64,000 nucleotides of DNA. Source: an uncultured Sinobacteraceae bacterium. GTDB taxonomy: Bacteria > Pseudomonadota > Gammaproteobacteria > Nevskiales > Nevskiaceae. The stretch is taken from positions 744,001 to 808,000 of the forward strand of contig CAIJRD010000012.1 in NCBI GenBank assembly GCA_903822975.1, read 5' to 3'. Under the pieces are notes generated by a model that worked only from the letters and a program-made list of their open reading frames with translations, ran no database searches and was not told the DNA's origin. Positions 53,244-64,000 of the stretch are shown here, one piece after another (positions within the stretch are counted from its first letter, which is position 1; each line of letters opens with the position of its first letter). A program made the translations under genes and the position numbers.

Positions 53244-54752
53244 TCAGGTGGGCCGCGCAGGCGGTTTTTCCGGCGCTGGCTCGATGTCGGTCGACAGTTC
53301 GCTATCGCTCGGCGCGCGCTTGCGCGCTTGCCAGCCGGGCACGACTTTCTGCTCGCGCGCACGCGCCACCGCCAGTGCGTGATCCGGCACATCGCGGACG
53401 ATGGTTGAGCCGGCCGCGACGTACGCGCCCGCACCGATCGTGATCGGTGCGATCAGTTGGCTGTCGCTGCCGATGAAGGCGTCGTCGCCGATCGTGGTTC
53501 TGTGCTTGTCCTGGCCATCGTAGTTGCAGGTGATGACACCGGCCCCGACGTTGACGCGCGCGCCGACACTGGCGTCGCCGACGTAGGCCAGATGATTCGC
53601 CTTTGCACCTTCACCCAGCGTGCTCTGCTTGATCTCGACGAAATTGCCGATGTGGACGCCATCGGCAAGCTGCGCGCCCGGACGCAAGCGCGCGTACGGG
53701 CCGATGATGCAGTCGCGTCCGGCGCTGGCGGCATCCAGTACCGAATGCGCATTGACGCGGGTGCCGGCGCCGAGTCGCACGTTGCGCAGCAGGCAGTACG
53801 GCCCGATGTGAACCTGATCGCCGAGTTCCACCTCGCCTTCGAATATGCAGCCGATATCGATCTGTACGTCGCGACCATGCCGCAGGCGGCCGCGCAGATC
53901 GAAGCGCGCAGGATCAGCCAGGAACAGGCCGTTGCGCTGCAGCTGCTCGGTCTGCTGCCGCTGCAGGCGACGCTCGGCCTGCGCAAGCTGCAGCGGATCG
54001 TTCACGCCTTCGACTTCGTCGGCGGATGCGGCCGCGACGACGTGGATATCGACCGCATCGCTGGCGGCGAGCGCGACAATGTCGGTCAGGTAGTACTCGT
54101 GCTTGCTGTTGTCGTTGCGCACCTTGGAAAGCCAGCGCTTGAGCCGCTTCGCAGGCGCGGCCAACAGCCCCGTATTGATTTCGCGAATTGAACGTTGTGC
54201 CGCACTCGCTTCGTTCTCTTCGACAATGCCGATGACGCGACCGGCACCATCCCGCAAGATGCGGCCGTAGCCCTGCGGGGCTTCCACTTCAACGGTGACC
54301 AGCGCCAGCCCGCTGCCCGCTGCTGCGATCAGGCGCTGGATCGTTGCCGCCGACACCAGCGGTACATCGCCATACAGCACGACGACCAAGGCGTTGTCCG
54401 GAATGTCCGGCATCGCCTGCGATACGGCGTGGGCGGTGCCGAGTTGCTGCGCCTGAACCACGCTGTCGATGCGTGCCGGAGTCGCTGACGCGGCATCGGC
54501 GTCAGACCCACCACCGAGCAGTGCCGCCTGAGATTCGTTGAGCCACGTACGGACCTGTTCGGCCGCGTGGCCCAGCACCAGCCGACAATGCTCGACACCG
54601 GCGGCCGTTGCAGCGTCGAGCACGTGGCCGAGCATCGGTTTGCCGCCAACTGGGTGCAGTACTTTCGGCAGATTGCTGCGCATGCGCGTGCCCTGCCCCG
54701 CAGCCAGAATCACCGCGTACACCGCTGCCTGTGAACCGACCTGCGTACTCAT
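53244..54752 (-). CDS. glmU: Bifunctional N-acetylglucosamine-1-phosphate uridyltransferase / glucosamine-1-phosphate acetyltransferase GlmU
   Basis: A 502-aa GlmU, against 456 aa in E. coli. The N-terminal uridylyltransferase domain has ILAAGQGTRMRSNLPKVLHPVGGKPML, VLYGDVPLVSA and YYLTDIVALA. The C-terminal left-handed beta-helix has LGEGAKANHLAYVGDASVGARVNVGAGVITCNYDGQDKHRTTIGD and PITIGAGAYVAAGSTIVRDVP. An insert near residue 75 (LLGGGSDADAASATPA) and the Pro-rich tail EPAPEKPPARPT account for much of the extra length. It makes UDP-GlcNAc. The start ATG 54752 (MSTQVGSQAAV) is taken because it is nearest to the conserved first strand. Confidence 0.97.
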   Translation of the reverse strand: MSTQVGSQAAVYAVILAAGQGTRMRSNLPKVLHPVGGKPMLGHVLDAATAAGVEHCRLVLGHAAEQVRTWLNESQAALLGGGSDADAASATPARIDSVVQAQQLGTAHAVSQAMPDIPDNALVVVLYGDVPLVSAATIQRLIAAAGSGLALVTVEVEAPQGYGRILRDGAGRVIGIVEENEASAAQRSIREINTGLLAAPAKRLKRWLSKVRNDNSKHEYYLTDIVALAASDAVDIHVVAAASADEVEGVNDPLQLAQAERRLQRQQTEQLQRNGLFLADPARFDLRGRLRHGRDVQIDIGCIFEGEVELGDQVHIGPYCLLRNVRLGAGTRVNAHSVLDAASAGRDCIIGPYARLRPGAQLADGVHIGNFVEIKQSTLGEGAKANHLAYVGDASVGARVNVGAGVITCNYDGQDKHRTTIGDDAFIGSDSQLIAPITIGAGAYVAAGSTIVRDVPDHALAVARAREQKVVPGWQARKRAPSDSELSTDIEPAPEKPPARPT

Positions 54753-54877
54753 CCTCGCTTCACGCTCCATGCCCATTCAGACGTCATCATAGGAGCAGCG
54801 CCACAAATTCGCAGTGCCGCTTGCCCTCGGGACGGTCGCTTGCGACGATGGCTCGCGGTGTCCTCACTGGAGTACGC

Positions 54878-55393
54878 ATGTATCCCGGCAGCCTGCAGCC
54901 CGAAAACTGGTTGTCGTTCTTCGCATCGGTGGCGCAGGTCAGCGGCGGACTGGTCGGCTTGGTGTTCCTGGCGATGACGTTCAAGCCGCAGTTGCTCGGC
55001 AGCGCCGGTGACATCGGCATGCGCGCACTGGCGCGGCAGACCTTCTCCGACTTTCTCAACGTGCTGATGGTGTCCTTGCTGATGCAGGTGCCCTATTCCA
55101 ACATGCAGATCAGCGCATTTCTGGCGGTGATCGGCGTCGTCGGCGCGCAGCGTGTGGTCCGCAGCGTGATCTCGGTGCGGCGCGGTGCCAGCGCATCGGA
55201 CACGCGCCGACCGGTGCTGACGCGGCTATACCTCTCGCTGCTGGGGAATGCCGCGCTGCTGTCGGCGGGCGCGGTCGTGCTGATTCGAGACAGCCAGCTG
55301 GAAGTCTTTGCATCGCTGCTGGTGACTGGCCTGCTGCTGCTGTTACTGGCCGGCAGCCGCAGCGCCTGGATGCTGGTGACGCACGACGCCTGA
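54878..55393 (+). CDS. Small four-helix membrane protein of unknown function
   Basis: A 171-aa protein with about four membrane segments: VAQVSGGLVGLVFLAMTF, FLNVLMVSLLMQV and ISAFLAVIGVVGAQ, and a C-terminal pair LLGNAALLSAGAVVLI and LLVTGLLLLLLAG. MYPGSLQPENWLSFFASVAQVSGGLVGL is a typical start for a family of small bacterial membrane proteins without known role. TGGAG 5 nt before ATG 54878 supports this start over the ATG at 54848. It sits on the opposite strand between glmU and atpC, divergent from glmU and convergent with atpC. Confidence 0.7.
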   Translation: MYPGSLQPENWLSFFASVAQVSGGLVGLVFLAMTFKPQLLGSAGDIGMRALARQTFSDFLNVLMVSLLMQVPYSNMQISAFLAVIGVVGAQRVVRSVISVRRGASASDTRRPVLTRLYLSLLGNAALLSAGAVVLIRDSQLEVFASLLVTGLLLLLLAGSRSAWMLVTHDA

Positions 55394-55417
55394 GGGCGTC
55401 GTCGCGGCAGACACCGC

Positions 55418-55837
55418 TTAGGTGTGGCCTTTCTTGGCCTTGTCGAGAAACTCGATCAGGGCTTCGGCCTGGATCATCTCGTTGCTTGCGCGCGCGATGT
55501 CGGTTTCGGTCTTGGCGTTTTCCATCATCTTCGCCGCGCGCTCCTTCGCCGCCGCGGCCTTGCCGGCGTCGACGTCCTTGGCGCGGATCGCGGTATCGGC
55601 CAGCACTGTTACCAGATGCGGCAGCACTTCGAGAATGCCGCCGCCGACGAAGAACGAATGCTCGGTGCCATCGGCGTCGCGCACACGCACCGCGCCCGGC
55701 TTCAGGCGCGTCAGCAAGGGCGCGTGACGCGGCAGGATGCCGAGCTCGCCCATTTCCGCCGGCGCGAACACCATTGCGGCCTCGCCGTGATGAATCTGGC
55801 CTTCGACCGAAACGATATCGACGTTGATGGTTGCCAT
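55418..55837 (-). CDS. atpC: ATP synthase F1 subunit epsilon
   Basis: A 139-aa epsilon subunit. The beta-sandwich [47 protein letters not shown] and the [19 protein letters not shown] segment are canonical, and the C-terminal helical hairpin ([37 protein letters not shown]) can inhibit rotation. It is the last gene of the atp operon, 24 bp after atpD. Confidence 0.97.
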   Translation of the reverse strand: MATINVDIVSVEGQIHHGEAAMVFAPAEMGELGILPRHAPLLTRLKPGAVRVRDADGTEHSFFVGGGILEVLPHLVTVLADTAIRAKDVDAGKAAAAKERAAKMMENAKTETDIARASNEMIQAEALIEFLDKAKKGHT

Positions 55838-55861
55838 AAGTCTCTCGTGCGCGAGTGAGCC

Positions 55862-57301
<1,440 letters not shown>

Positions 57302-57347
57302 CTAAATGCTGTGACGTACGCTGCTACCCATGCGGTAGCAAGCGGTG

Positions 57348-58208
57348 CTAAACGGCCGCGGCGCCGCCGACAATTTCCGCCAGTTCCTTGGTGATGCTGG
57401 CCTGGCGGGCCTTGTTGTAGGCGAGTTGCAAACCGCTGATGATCTTGCCGGCGTTGTCGGAGGCGGACTTCATCGCCACCATACGCGCAGACTGTTCGCT
57501 GGCCGCGTTCTCGACGACGGCCTGGTACACCTGGGCTTCGACGTAACGCGCCATTACGGTATCGAGCAAGTCGACCGCTTCGGGCTCGTAGATGTAATCC
57601 CAATGCTCAGGCAGGCCCTTGGTCTCGACCGGCTCCACCGGCAGCAGCTGACGAATGTGTGGCTTCTGCGTCATCGTGTTGACGAACTGCGCCGACGCCA
57701 GGAACACCTTGTCGACACTGCCGGCACGATAGGCGTCGGTCACGACCTTGATCGTGCCGAGCAGCTGGTCGATACCCGGCTTGTCGCCGAGATGCGTGAC
57801 CTGCGCCACCACTTTGCCGCCGACGCGCTTGAAGAACGCGACACCCTTGTTGCCGATAATCGCGTACTCGGACTCCACGCCCTGCTCTTTCCAGTCGCGG
57901 ATCGAACGGATCAGCGCGCGGAACAGATTCGTGTTGAGGCCGCCGGCGAGGCCGCGATCCGACGACACGATGATGAAGGCCACGCGCTTGACCGGACGCT
58001 CCGCCATGTACGGATGCTTGTACTCGGGATTCGCCTGCGCCAGATGGCTGACCGTACGGCGAATCTTCTCCGCGTACGGACGCGCGGCGACCATGCGTTC
58101 CTGCGCCTTGCGCATTTTCGACATGGCGACTTTTTCCATCGCGCGCGTGATCTTCTGCGTGTTCTTCACGCTCTTGATCTTGGTGCGGATCTCTTTTGCG
58201 CCGGCCAC
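57348..58208 (-). CDS. atpG: ATP synthase F1 subunit gamma
   Basis: A 286-aa central stalk. The N-terminal helix [35 protein letters not shown] and the C-terminal [54 protein letters not shown] form the coiled-coil rotor, and [17 protein letters not shown] the globular part. It is 31 bp after atpA and 76 bp before atpD. Confidence 0.98.
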   Translation of the reverse strand: MAGAKEIRTKIKSVKNTQKITRAMEKVAMSKMRKAQERMVAARPYAEKIRRTVSHLAQANPEYKHPYMAERPVKRVAFIIVSSDRGLAGGLNTNLFRALIRSIRDWKEQGVESEYAIIGNKGVAFFKRVGGKVVAQVTHLGDKPGIDQLLGTIKVVTDAYRAGSVDKVFLASAQFVNTMTQKPHIRQLLPVEPVETKGLPEHWDYIYEPEAVDLLDTVMARYVEAQVYQAVVENAASEQSARMVAMKSASDNAGKIISGLQLAYNKARQASITKELAEIVGGAAAV

Positions 58209-58239
58209 TTTCTATCTCGCTGTTGGGTCTAAGGGACGC

Positions 58240-59796
<1,557 letters not shown>

Positions 59797-59829
59797 GTGA
59801 GGCAATCCTCGAAGAATTCGGTTCGTGTT

Positions 59830-60366
59830 TTAAGCGGTCAGCGCGTGACGCAGCTGAGTCAATTCATCCACAACGGAGCCATCGATGACCAGATCGCCGG
59901 CGCGGATCACCGCACCTGCAATCAGGCTGGCGTCGGTGTTCCAAGTCACTGCAACCTGCCGCGACAGACGCTTGCTGATCGCCGCCGACAGCGCTTGCTT
60001 CTGCGCGTCGTCGACTGCGGTGGCGGTGGTAATGTCCACGTCGACGCGGCGTTCGGCCTCGGCCTTCAGCACCTCGAACTCGGCCGCAATGGCAGGCAAC
60101 AGCGAAATCCGGTTGTTCTCAGCCAGCAGCCGGACAAGATTCTGGCCCCTGCCGCCCAGTCGCGCGCCCAAGACTTCGATGATTAGCTTGGCCGAATCCG
60201 CACGCGAAAAACGCGGATTGGAAATGTAGGCGGCGACCTGCGGATCACTTGCCGTGGTCGACAGCAGGGTCAGTGCGGTCGAAAAAGCCGACAGCGTGTC
60301 CGTCTCGCGGCCAAGCTCGAACACCGCCTTGGCGTAGGGCCGCGCCAGTGATTGCAGCTCGGCCAT
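59830..60366 (-). CDS. atpH: ATP synthase F1 subunit delta
   Basis: A 178-aa OSCP/delta subunit with an N-terminal helical bundle (AELQSLARPYAKAVFELGRE) and the C-terminal motif DASLIAGAVIRAGDLVIDGSVVDELTQLRHAL. It joins the peripheral stalk (b subunits) to F1. Its start overlaps the atpF stop by one base (TAATG), indicating coupled translation. Confidence 0.97.
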   Translation of the reverse strand: MAELQSLARPYAKAVFELGRETDTLSAFSTALTLLSTTASDPQVAAYISNPRFSRADSAKLIIEVLGARLGGRGQNLVRLLAENNRISLLPAIAAEFEVLKAEAERRVDVDITTATAVDDAQKQALSAAISKRLSRQVAVTWNTDASLIAGAVIRAGDLVIDGSVVDELTQLRHALTA

Positions 60367-60836
60367 TAGACTTGCGCCGCCAGTTCGCTGAGCACGTCGG
60401 CGTGCGCCTTGGCATCGATCTCGCGCTTCAGGATCTTCGACGCACCGGCCACCGCCAGGTCGCCGACCTGCTTGCGCAGCGCTTCCTTGGCCTGGGCGAT
60501 TTCGCGCTCGGCTTCAGCACGGCCGGCTTCGAGGATGCGGGCCTTTTCGGCCTCCGCATCGGCCTTGGCCTTTTCCAGCAGCTGAGCCGACTGCTTGTTG
60601 GCTGCGCCGATGATTTCCTGCGCCTGCGCACGCGCGGCCTTGAGTTCGCCTTCGCTCTTGCTGGACGCATCCTTCAGCGCCTTCTCACCGCGTTCGGCGG
60701 CCGAGAGACCTTCCGCGATCTTCGCCTGACGTGCCTGCATCGCACCCAGGATGGGCGGCCAGGCCAGGCGCCACATCAGCGCCACGAACACCAGGAAGGT
60801 GATGCTCTGGACGATCAGCGTTGCATTTGGATCCAT
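60366..60836 (-). CDS. atpF: ATP synthase F0 subunit b
   Basis: A 156-aa b subunit: one N-terminal membrane helix (ATLIVQSITFLVFVALMWRLAWPPIL), the conserved RLAWPPI turn, and a long charged helix (AERGEKALKDASSKSEGELKAARAQAQEIIGAANKQSAQLLEKAKADAEAEKARILEAGRAEAEREI) that dimerises. A dimer makes the stator of F0. It is between atpE and atpH, as usual. Confidence 0.97.
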   Translation of the reverse strand: MDPNATLIVQSITFLVFVALMWRLAWPPILGAMQARQAKIAEGLSAAERGEKALKDASSKSEGELKAARAQAQEIIGAANKQSAQLLEKAKADAEAEKARILEAGRAEAEREIAQAKEALRKQVGDLAVAGASKILKREIDAKAHADVLSELAAQV

Positions 60837-60874
60837 CGCTTGCTACTCCGTCGAAAGACGTGACGTTCGGTGGA

Positions 60875-61198
<324 letters not shown>

Positions 61199-61234
61199 CT
61201 AATAGGTAGTGAAGCGGTGCAGCAACTTCTTGAA

Positions 61235-62125
61235 TCAGTGTTCTTCGCTGTGGCTGGTCGACGCGCCGGCAAGATAGACGATCGTCAGCACCATGAAGAC
61301 GAAGGCCTGCAGCGGAATCACCAACATGTGGAAGACGGCCCAGGCCAGCTGGATCAGGCCGCCGCCGATGCCGAAACCGACAAAGCCGCCGATGCCGTGG
61401 TTGAAAGCGTTGCTGGCGAACACCGCGATCAGTACGAAAATCAGTTCGCCGGCGAACAGGTTGCCGAACAGTCGCAGTGCGAGCGACACCGGCTTGGCGA
61501 TGTCTTCGACCAGTCGCAGGATCACGTTGACCGGCATCAGCACGACGTTCAGCACCACCATCGGGCCGGACTTGATGAAAAACGGATGGGTCAGGAATTC
61601 CTTCGCCAGCCCGATCGGACCCTTGTACGCGAAGTTGAAGATGTAGATCAGCACGAAGACCGACAGCGACATGCCGAAGGTGACGTTGATATCGGTGCTC
61701 GGCACGATGCGGAGATTCGGCAGGCCGAAGACTTTTTCGCCGACGTACGGCAGCCAGTCGATCGGCACGATGTCCATGAAGTTCATCAGGAGCACCCAGA
61801 CGAAGATCGTCAGGCCCAGCGGCGCCACCAGCGAATTGGCGTGCGGCGAGATTTCCTTGACCTGGTTCTGCACGAACTCCACGCACATCTCGATGAAGTT
61901 CTCCATGCCGGTGGGCACGCCGGTATTGGCGCGGCGCGCAACACGGATGAAGAAGAACAGGAAGATGAGACCCAGCAGAATGGCGAAAAACACGCTGTCG
62001 ATATCGAGCGCCCAGAACCCTTTGTAGCCGGGATCGAACTTCATTGTGTGCAGATTCAACCTGAGGTTAGTCAGGTGATGCAGCACATAACTTCCCGAGT
62101 CCTCTTGGCCTTCTGTTGCCGCCAT
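61235..62125 (-). CDS. atpB: ATP synthase F0 subunit a
   Basis: A 296-aa polytopic a subunit. It has the HHLTNLRLN start, FDPGYKGFWALDIDSVFFAILLGLIFLFFF, NSLVAPLGLTIFVWVLLMNFMDIVPIDWLP, the conserved Arg helix (KPVSLALRLFGNLFAGELIFVLIA) and FHMLVIPLQAFVFMVLTIVYLAGA. The Arg in ALRLFGN releases protons from the c ring. It ends in a short SHSEEH tail and lies next to atpE and atpI. Confidence 0.98.
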   Translation of the reverse strand: MAATEGQEDSGSYVLHHLTNLRLNLHTMKFDPGYKGFWALDIDSVFFAILLGLIFLFFFIRVARRANTGVPTGMENFIEMCVEFVQNQVKEISPHANSLVAPLGLTIFVWVLLMNFMDIVPIDWLPYVGEKVFGLPNLRIVPSTDINVTFGMSLSVFVLIYIFNFAYKGPIGLAKEFLTHPFFIKSGPMVVLNVVLMPVNVILRLVEDIAKPVSLALRLFGNLFAGELIFVLIAVFASNAFNHGIGGFVGFGIGGGLIQLAWAVFHMLVIPLQAFVFMVLTIVYLAGASTSHSEEH

Positions 62126-62136
62126 GCGTTTAACTC

Positions 62137-62532
62137 TTATCCAGTTGCGTCAGTACCACCGAATCCCACGCGCGCCATTACGATCCAATACGCCAACAGA
62201 CAGGCCGTATAGGCAGCGAGCAGAGCCGGAAATTGTGCTGCGAACACTTTCACGCCTAGGCCGAACATCACTGCGGTCAGCGCGAACTTCCCAATCTCCC
62301 CCCGAAAAATCGCTCCGACGATCTCGTCCGGAGTCTCGTCTGCGCGTCGACGGAATACCCGCAACGCGAAATATGCTGTTGGCACCAAGGCCACCGCACC
62401 TCCGTAGAGTGCTGCGATCGCCTGCGGACGTCCCCAGACCAGGGCGGCCACCAGTGCCACGGTTCCCGCGATTGCCAGCTGCGCCAGACAAACCCCTTTA
62501 GCGAGGTCTGCACCGCTTAAAGCCTTGCGCAT
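62137..62532 (-). CDS. atpI: ATP synthase accessory protein AtpI
   Basis: A 131-aa membrane protein with four segments (AQLAIAGTVALVAALVW, AIAALYGGAVALVPTAYFAL, FALTAVMFGLGVKVFA, ALLAAYTACLLAYWIVM). It has the FRGEIGKFALT motif typical of AtpI/SpeG-type small F0 proteins that help assemble the c ring. The start ATG 62532 (MRKALSGADLA) fits the family. It is the first gene of the operon, after a consensus promoter. Confidence 0.88.
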   Translation of the reverse strand: MRKALSGADLAKGVCLAQLAIAGTVALVAALVWGRPQAIAALYGGAVALVPTAYFALRVFRRRADETPDEIVGAIFRGEIGKFALTAVMFGLGVKVFAAQFPALLAAYTACLLAYWIVMARVGFGGTDATG

Positions 62533-62589
62533 GTCGTCAATCCGGCAGCCGGACCAGTCCACTGGCAACCGGCATTCGCGAGGGGCCGC

Positions 62590-62619
62590 ATTTTAACGGG
62601 CGCGCGCAGAGCAGGTCAA
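62590..62619 (-). promoter_or_regulatory. Sigma-70 promoter of the atp operon
   Basis: On the minus strand TTGACC (complement of GGTCAA at 62614-62619) is followed after an 18-bp spacer by TAAAAT (complement of ATTTTA at 62590-62595). It lies about 60 bp before atpI and 35 bp after the parB stop, so the atp operon can be transcribed independently of parB. Confidence 0.75.
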
Positions 62620-62655
62620 ACGCATCGCAGCAAATAGAGGCTTCCAGCGCGATCC

Positions 62656-63495
62656 TCAACCGAGCCGGGCAAGCAAACGATCCAGCTCCGCCTGGCTTTT
62701 GAAACTGACGATGATGCGGCCGCGCCCGCTACTATTTTTCTTCAGCTGTACCGGCAGGCCAAGCCGCGCCGTCAGCGCCGCATCCTGCTCGGCCGGCTGC
62801 GGTCGCGAACGTTGCGGCTCTTTCTTCGGCTGATGTTCGATCAGGCGCTCGGTATCGCGTACCGACAGCTGTTGCTCGATGATCTGCCGCGCCAGCGGCA
62901 ACTGGCGCTCGGTCGGCAGCGCCAGCAACACCTTGGCGTGTCCGAGCGAGAGCTTGTTGTCGCGCAACAGGCCTTGCACGTCGCGGTCCAGATCCATCAG
63001 CCGCAACAGGTTGCTGACCGCGGCACGCGAGCGCCCCACGGCTTCGGCGGTCTGCTCATGCGTCAGGCCGACTTCGTCGATCAGGCGCTTCAAAGCTTCG
63101 GCTTCTTCGAGCGCGTTGAGGTCGGCGCGCTGGATGTTCTCGACCAAGGCGATGGCCATCGCCGCCTGATCCGGCATTTGCCGCACCACGGCCGGAATAG
63201 TCGTCAGTCCGGCCATGCGCGCGGCACGCCAGCGGCGTTCGCCGGCGACGATCTCATAGCGTCCTCCGCCGGCTTCGCGCGCGACGATCGGCTGTACCAC
63301 GCCTTGCGCGCGGATCGAGTCGGCCAGCGACTGCAGCGCCTCCGGCTCAAAATTTCGGCGCGGCTGGTGGCGTCCCGGCGACAAGTTGTCCAGTGCCAGT
63401 TCGCGCAGCTCCTCGGGCGGATCGTTGGCCGAGCTCGATACGCTGCCGAGCAGCGCGTCGAGGCCGCGTCCGAGTCCACGTTTCTTGACGCTCAT
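62656..63495 (-). CDS. parB: Chromosome-partitioning protein ParB
   Basis: A 279-aa ParB/Spo0J. The N-terminal KKRGLGRGLDALLG ParA-interaction peptide is followed by LVENIQRADLNALEEAEALKRL, the CTPase motif region GERRWRAARMAG, and the HTH LTHEQTAEAVGRSRAAVSNLLRLMDL, which binds parS. The C-terminal dimerisation region is the short FKSQAELDRLLARLG. ParB loads at parS and acts as a CTP-dependent clamp in origin segregation. The usual upstream parA is not found before the next gene. The start ATG 63495 gives the canonical N-terminus. Confidence 0.96.
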   Translation of the reverse strand: MSVKKRGLGRGLDALLGSVSSSANDPPEELRELALDNLSPGRHQPRRNFEPEALQSLADSIRAQGVVQPIVAREAGGGRYEIVAGERRWRAARMAGLTTIPAVVRQMPDQAAMAIALVENIQRADLNALEEAEALKRLIDEVGLTHEQTAEAVGRSRAAVSNLLRLMDLDRDVQGLLRDNKLSLGHAKVLLALPTERQLPLARQIIEQQLSVRDTERLIEHQPKKEPQRSRPQPAEQDAALTARLGLPVQLKKNSSGRGRIIVSFKSQAELDRLLARLG

Positions 63496-63655
63496 GCCGC
63501 ACTCCTCTGCCCGATCGTTTCAGCACGCTGCGGCGCGAAGCTCTTGCGCCGGTCACGGATCGCAACGGCGCCGCTGTCGCCACGCGCTGATTCTGGGCAA
63601 TGCAACCTCATCGACTGATTCCTGGTTTGCGAATTAAACGTGCCGGCGACTGACA

Positions 63656-64000
63656 TCAGGCGGCGTCCGACTGCGCCATCGCAGCATTGCGAAAAGCCAA
63701 CGGTGCGGCCACGGTCGGAATCGTTTCGAGACCGCCACCGGTGCCGTGCAGCACCAACGTGCCGTAGCCGAACACGCGGCCGGCGATGCTTTGATGCACC
63801 GAGATGCTCTCGACGCGACGATGCAGCATCTCGAACGTGTCGCGCCGCACGAGTCCGCGCTTGGCGACGACGCGCCGCGAGGTCACCACCAGTTCGGTGG
63901 TTGCCGAATAGATCGCCGCCGGAATGGCCACGATCAGCGCCAGCACCAGCGCCACCGCGCCGAAAATCCAGAGCTTGCTCAGCGCCGGATCCTGACTCCA
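63656..64000 (-). CDS. Bacterial PH-domain (DUF304-type) membrane protein, partial
   Basis: A partial gene open to the window edge. Its C-terminal part has a hydrophobic helix (LSKLWIFGAVALVLALIVAIPAAIY), then a bPH domain: TTELVVTSRRVVAKRGLVRRDTFEMLHRRVESISVHQSIAGRVFGYGTLVLHGTGGG and the closing LAFRNAA. Such proteins are membrane-anchored, of unknown role. It stops 160 bp before parB. Its N-terminus is outside the window. Confidence 0.8.
   Translation of the reverse strand, partial: WSQDPALSKLWIFGAVALVLALIVAIPAAIYSATTELVVTSRRVVAKRGLVRRDTFEMLHRRVESISVHQSIAGRVFGYGTLVLHGTGGGLETIPTVAAPLAFRNAAMAQSDAA

Overview
The window is chromosomal DNA from a high-GC Gammaproteobacterium, most likely of the order Lysobacterales (Xanthomonadales). 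The evidence is the origin-proximal parB / atpIBEFHAGDC / glmU / glmS block and Xanthomonas-like versions of RimO, RmuC, HU and cardiolipin synthase. The genus cannot be set from the sequence. No rRNA, tRNA or CRISPR array was seen.

Layout. 1-5 kb: partial mutY, a START-like secreted protein, AsmA and rimO. 5.1-9.7 kb: a structured leader, then a tight four-gene operon (HAD-IB phosphatase, class III aminotransferase, esterase, CFA-synthase-like methyltransferase) that looks like lipid or amino-metabolite chemistry. 9.9-14.6 kb: an AEC transporter and a coupled trio (secreted peptide, FAD oxidase, membrane protein). 14.6-19.3 kb: GST, crotonase, a 5-alpha-reductase-like membrane protein, an HEWGH membrane protein and a LysR regulator. 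19.36-19.69 kb: two tandem copies, exactly 200 bp apart, of what looks like a minus-strand small RNA gene with an anti-Shine-Dalgarno stretch and a Rho-independent terminator. 20-26 kb: TonB, RmuC, FKBP, HU, cardiolipin synthase and a histone-deacetylase-like protein. 26-35 kb: a GDSL lipoprotein, an M20 dipeptidase and secreted or lipoprotein hypotheticals. 35.2-41.3 kb: an envelope/lipid operon of a membrane-anchored aminotransferase, a PHP-glycosyltransferase fusion, a phosphatidylserine decarboxylase and a small membrane protein. 41.5-45.7 kb: a chemoreceptor and a GAF-LuxR regulator.

46.1-51.27 kb is an accessory island with lower GC. It holds a YCII/DGPF gene broken by an amber codon, a fragment resembling the C-terminus of a type I restriction R subunit, a RloA/RloB-type defence pair, and a divergent operon of an unknown 115-aa protein, a TIR-like (ThsB-like) protein, a caspase-like protease and a RyR-like small protein. 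This resembles a TIR-to-caspase immune system of the Thoeris kind, with extra components and strong RNA hairpins. The island stops 21 bp short of the glmS stop codon. There a Tn7-like transposon end is visible: a terminal TGT/ACA and four phased GACGG-core repeats. The defence cluster therefore appears to sit in the classic attTn7 site.

51.3-64 kb: glmS, glmU, a small membrane protein, the whole ATP synthase operon with a recognisable promoter, parB (with no parA next to it) and a partial PH-domain protein.
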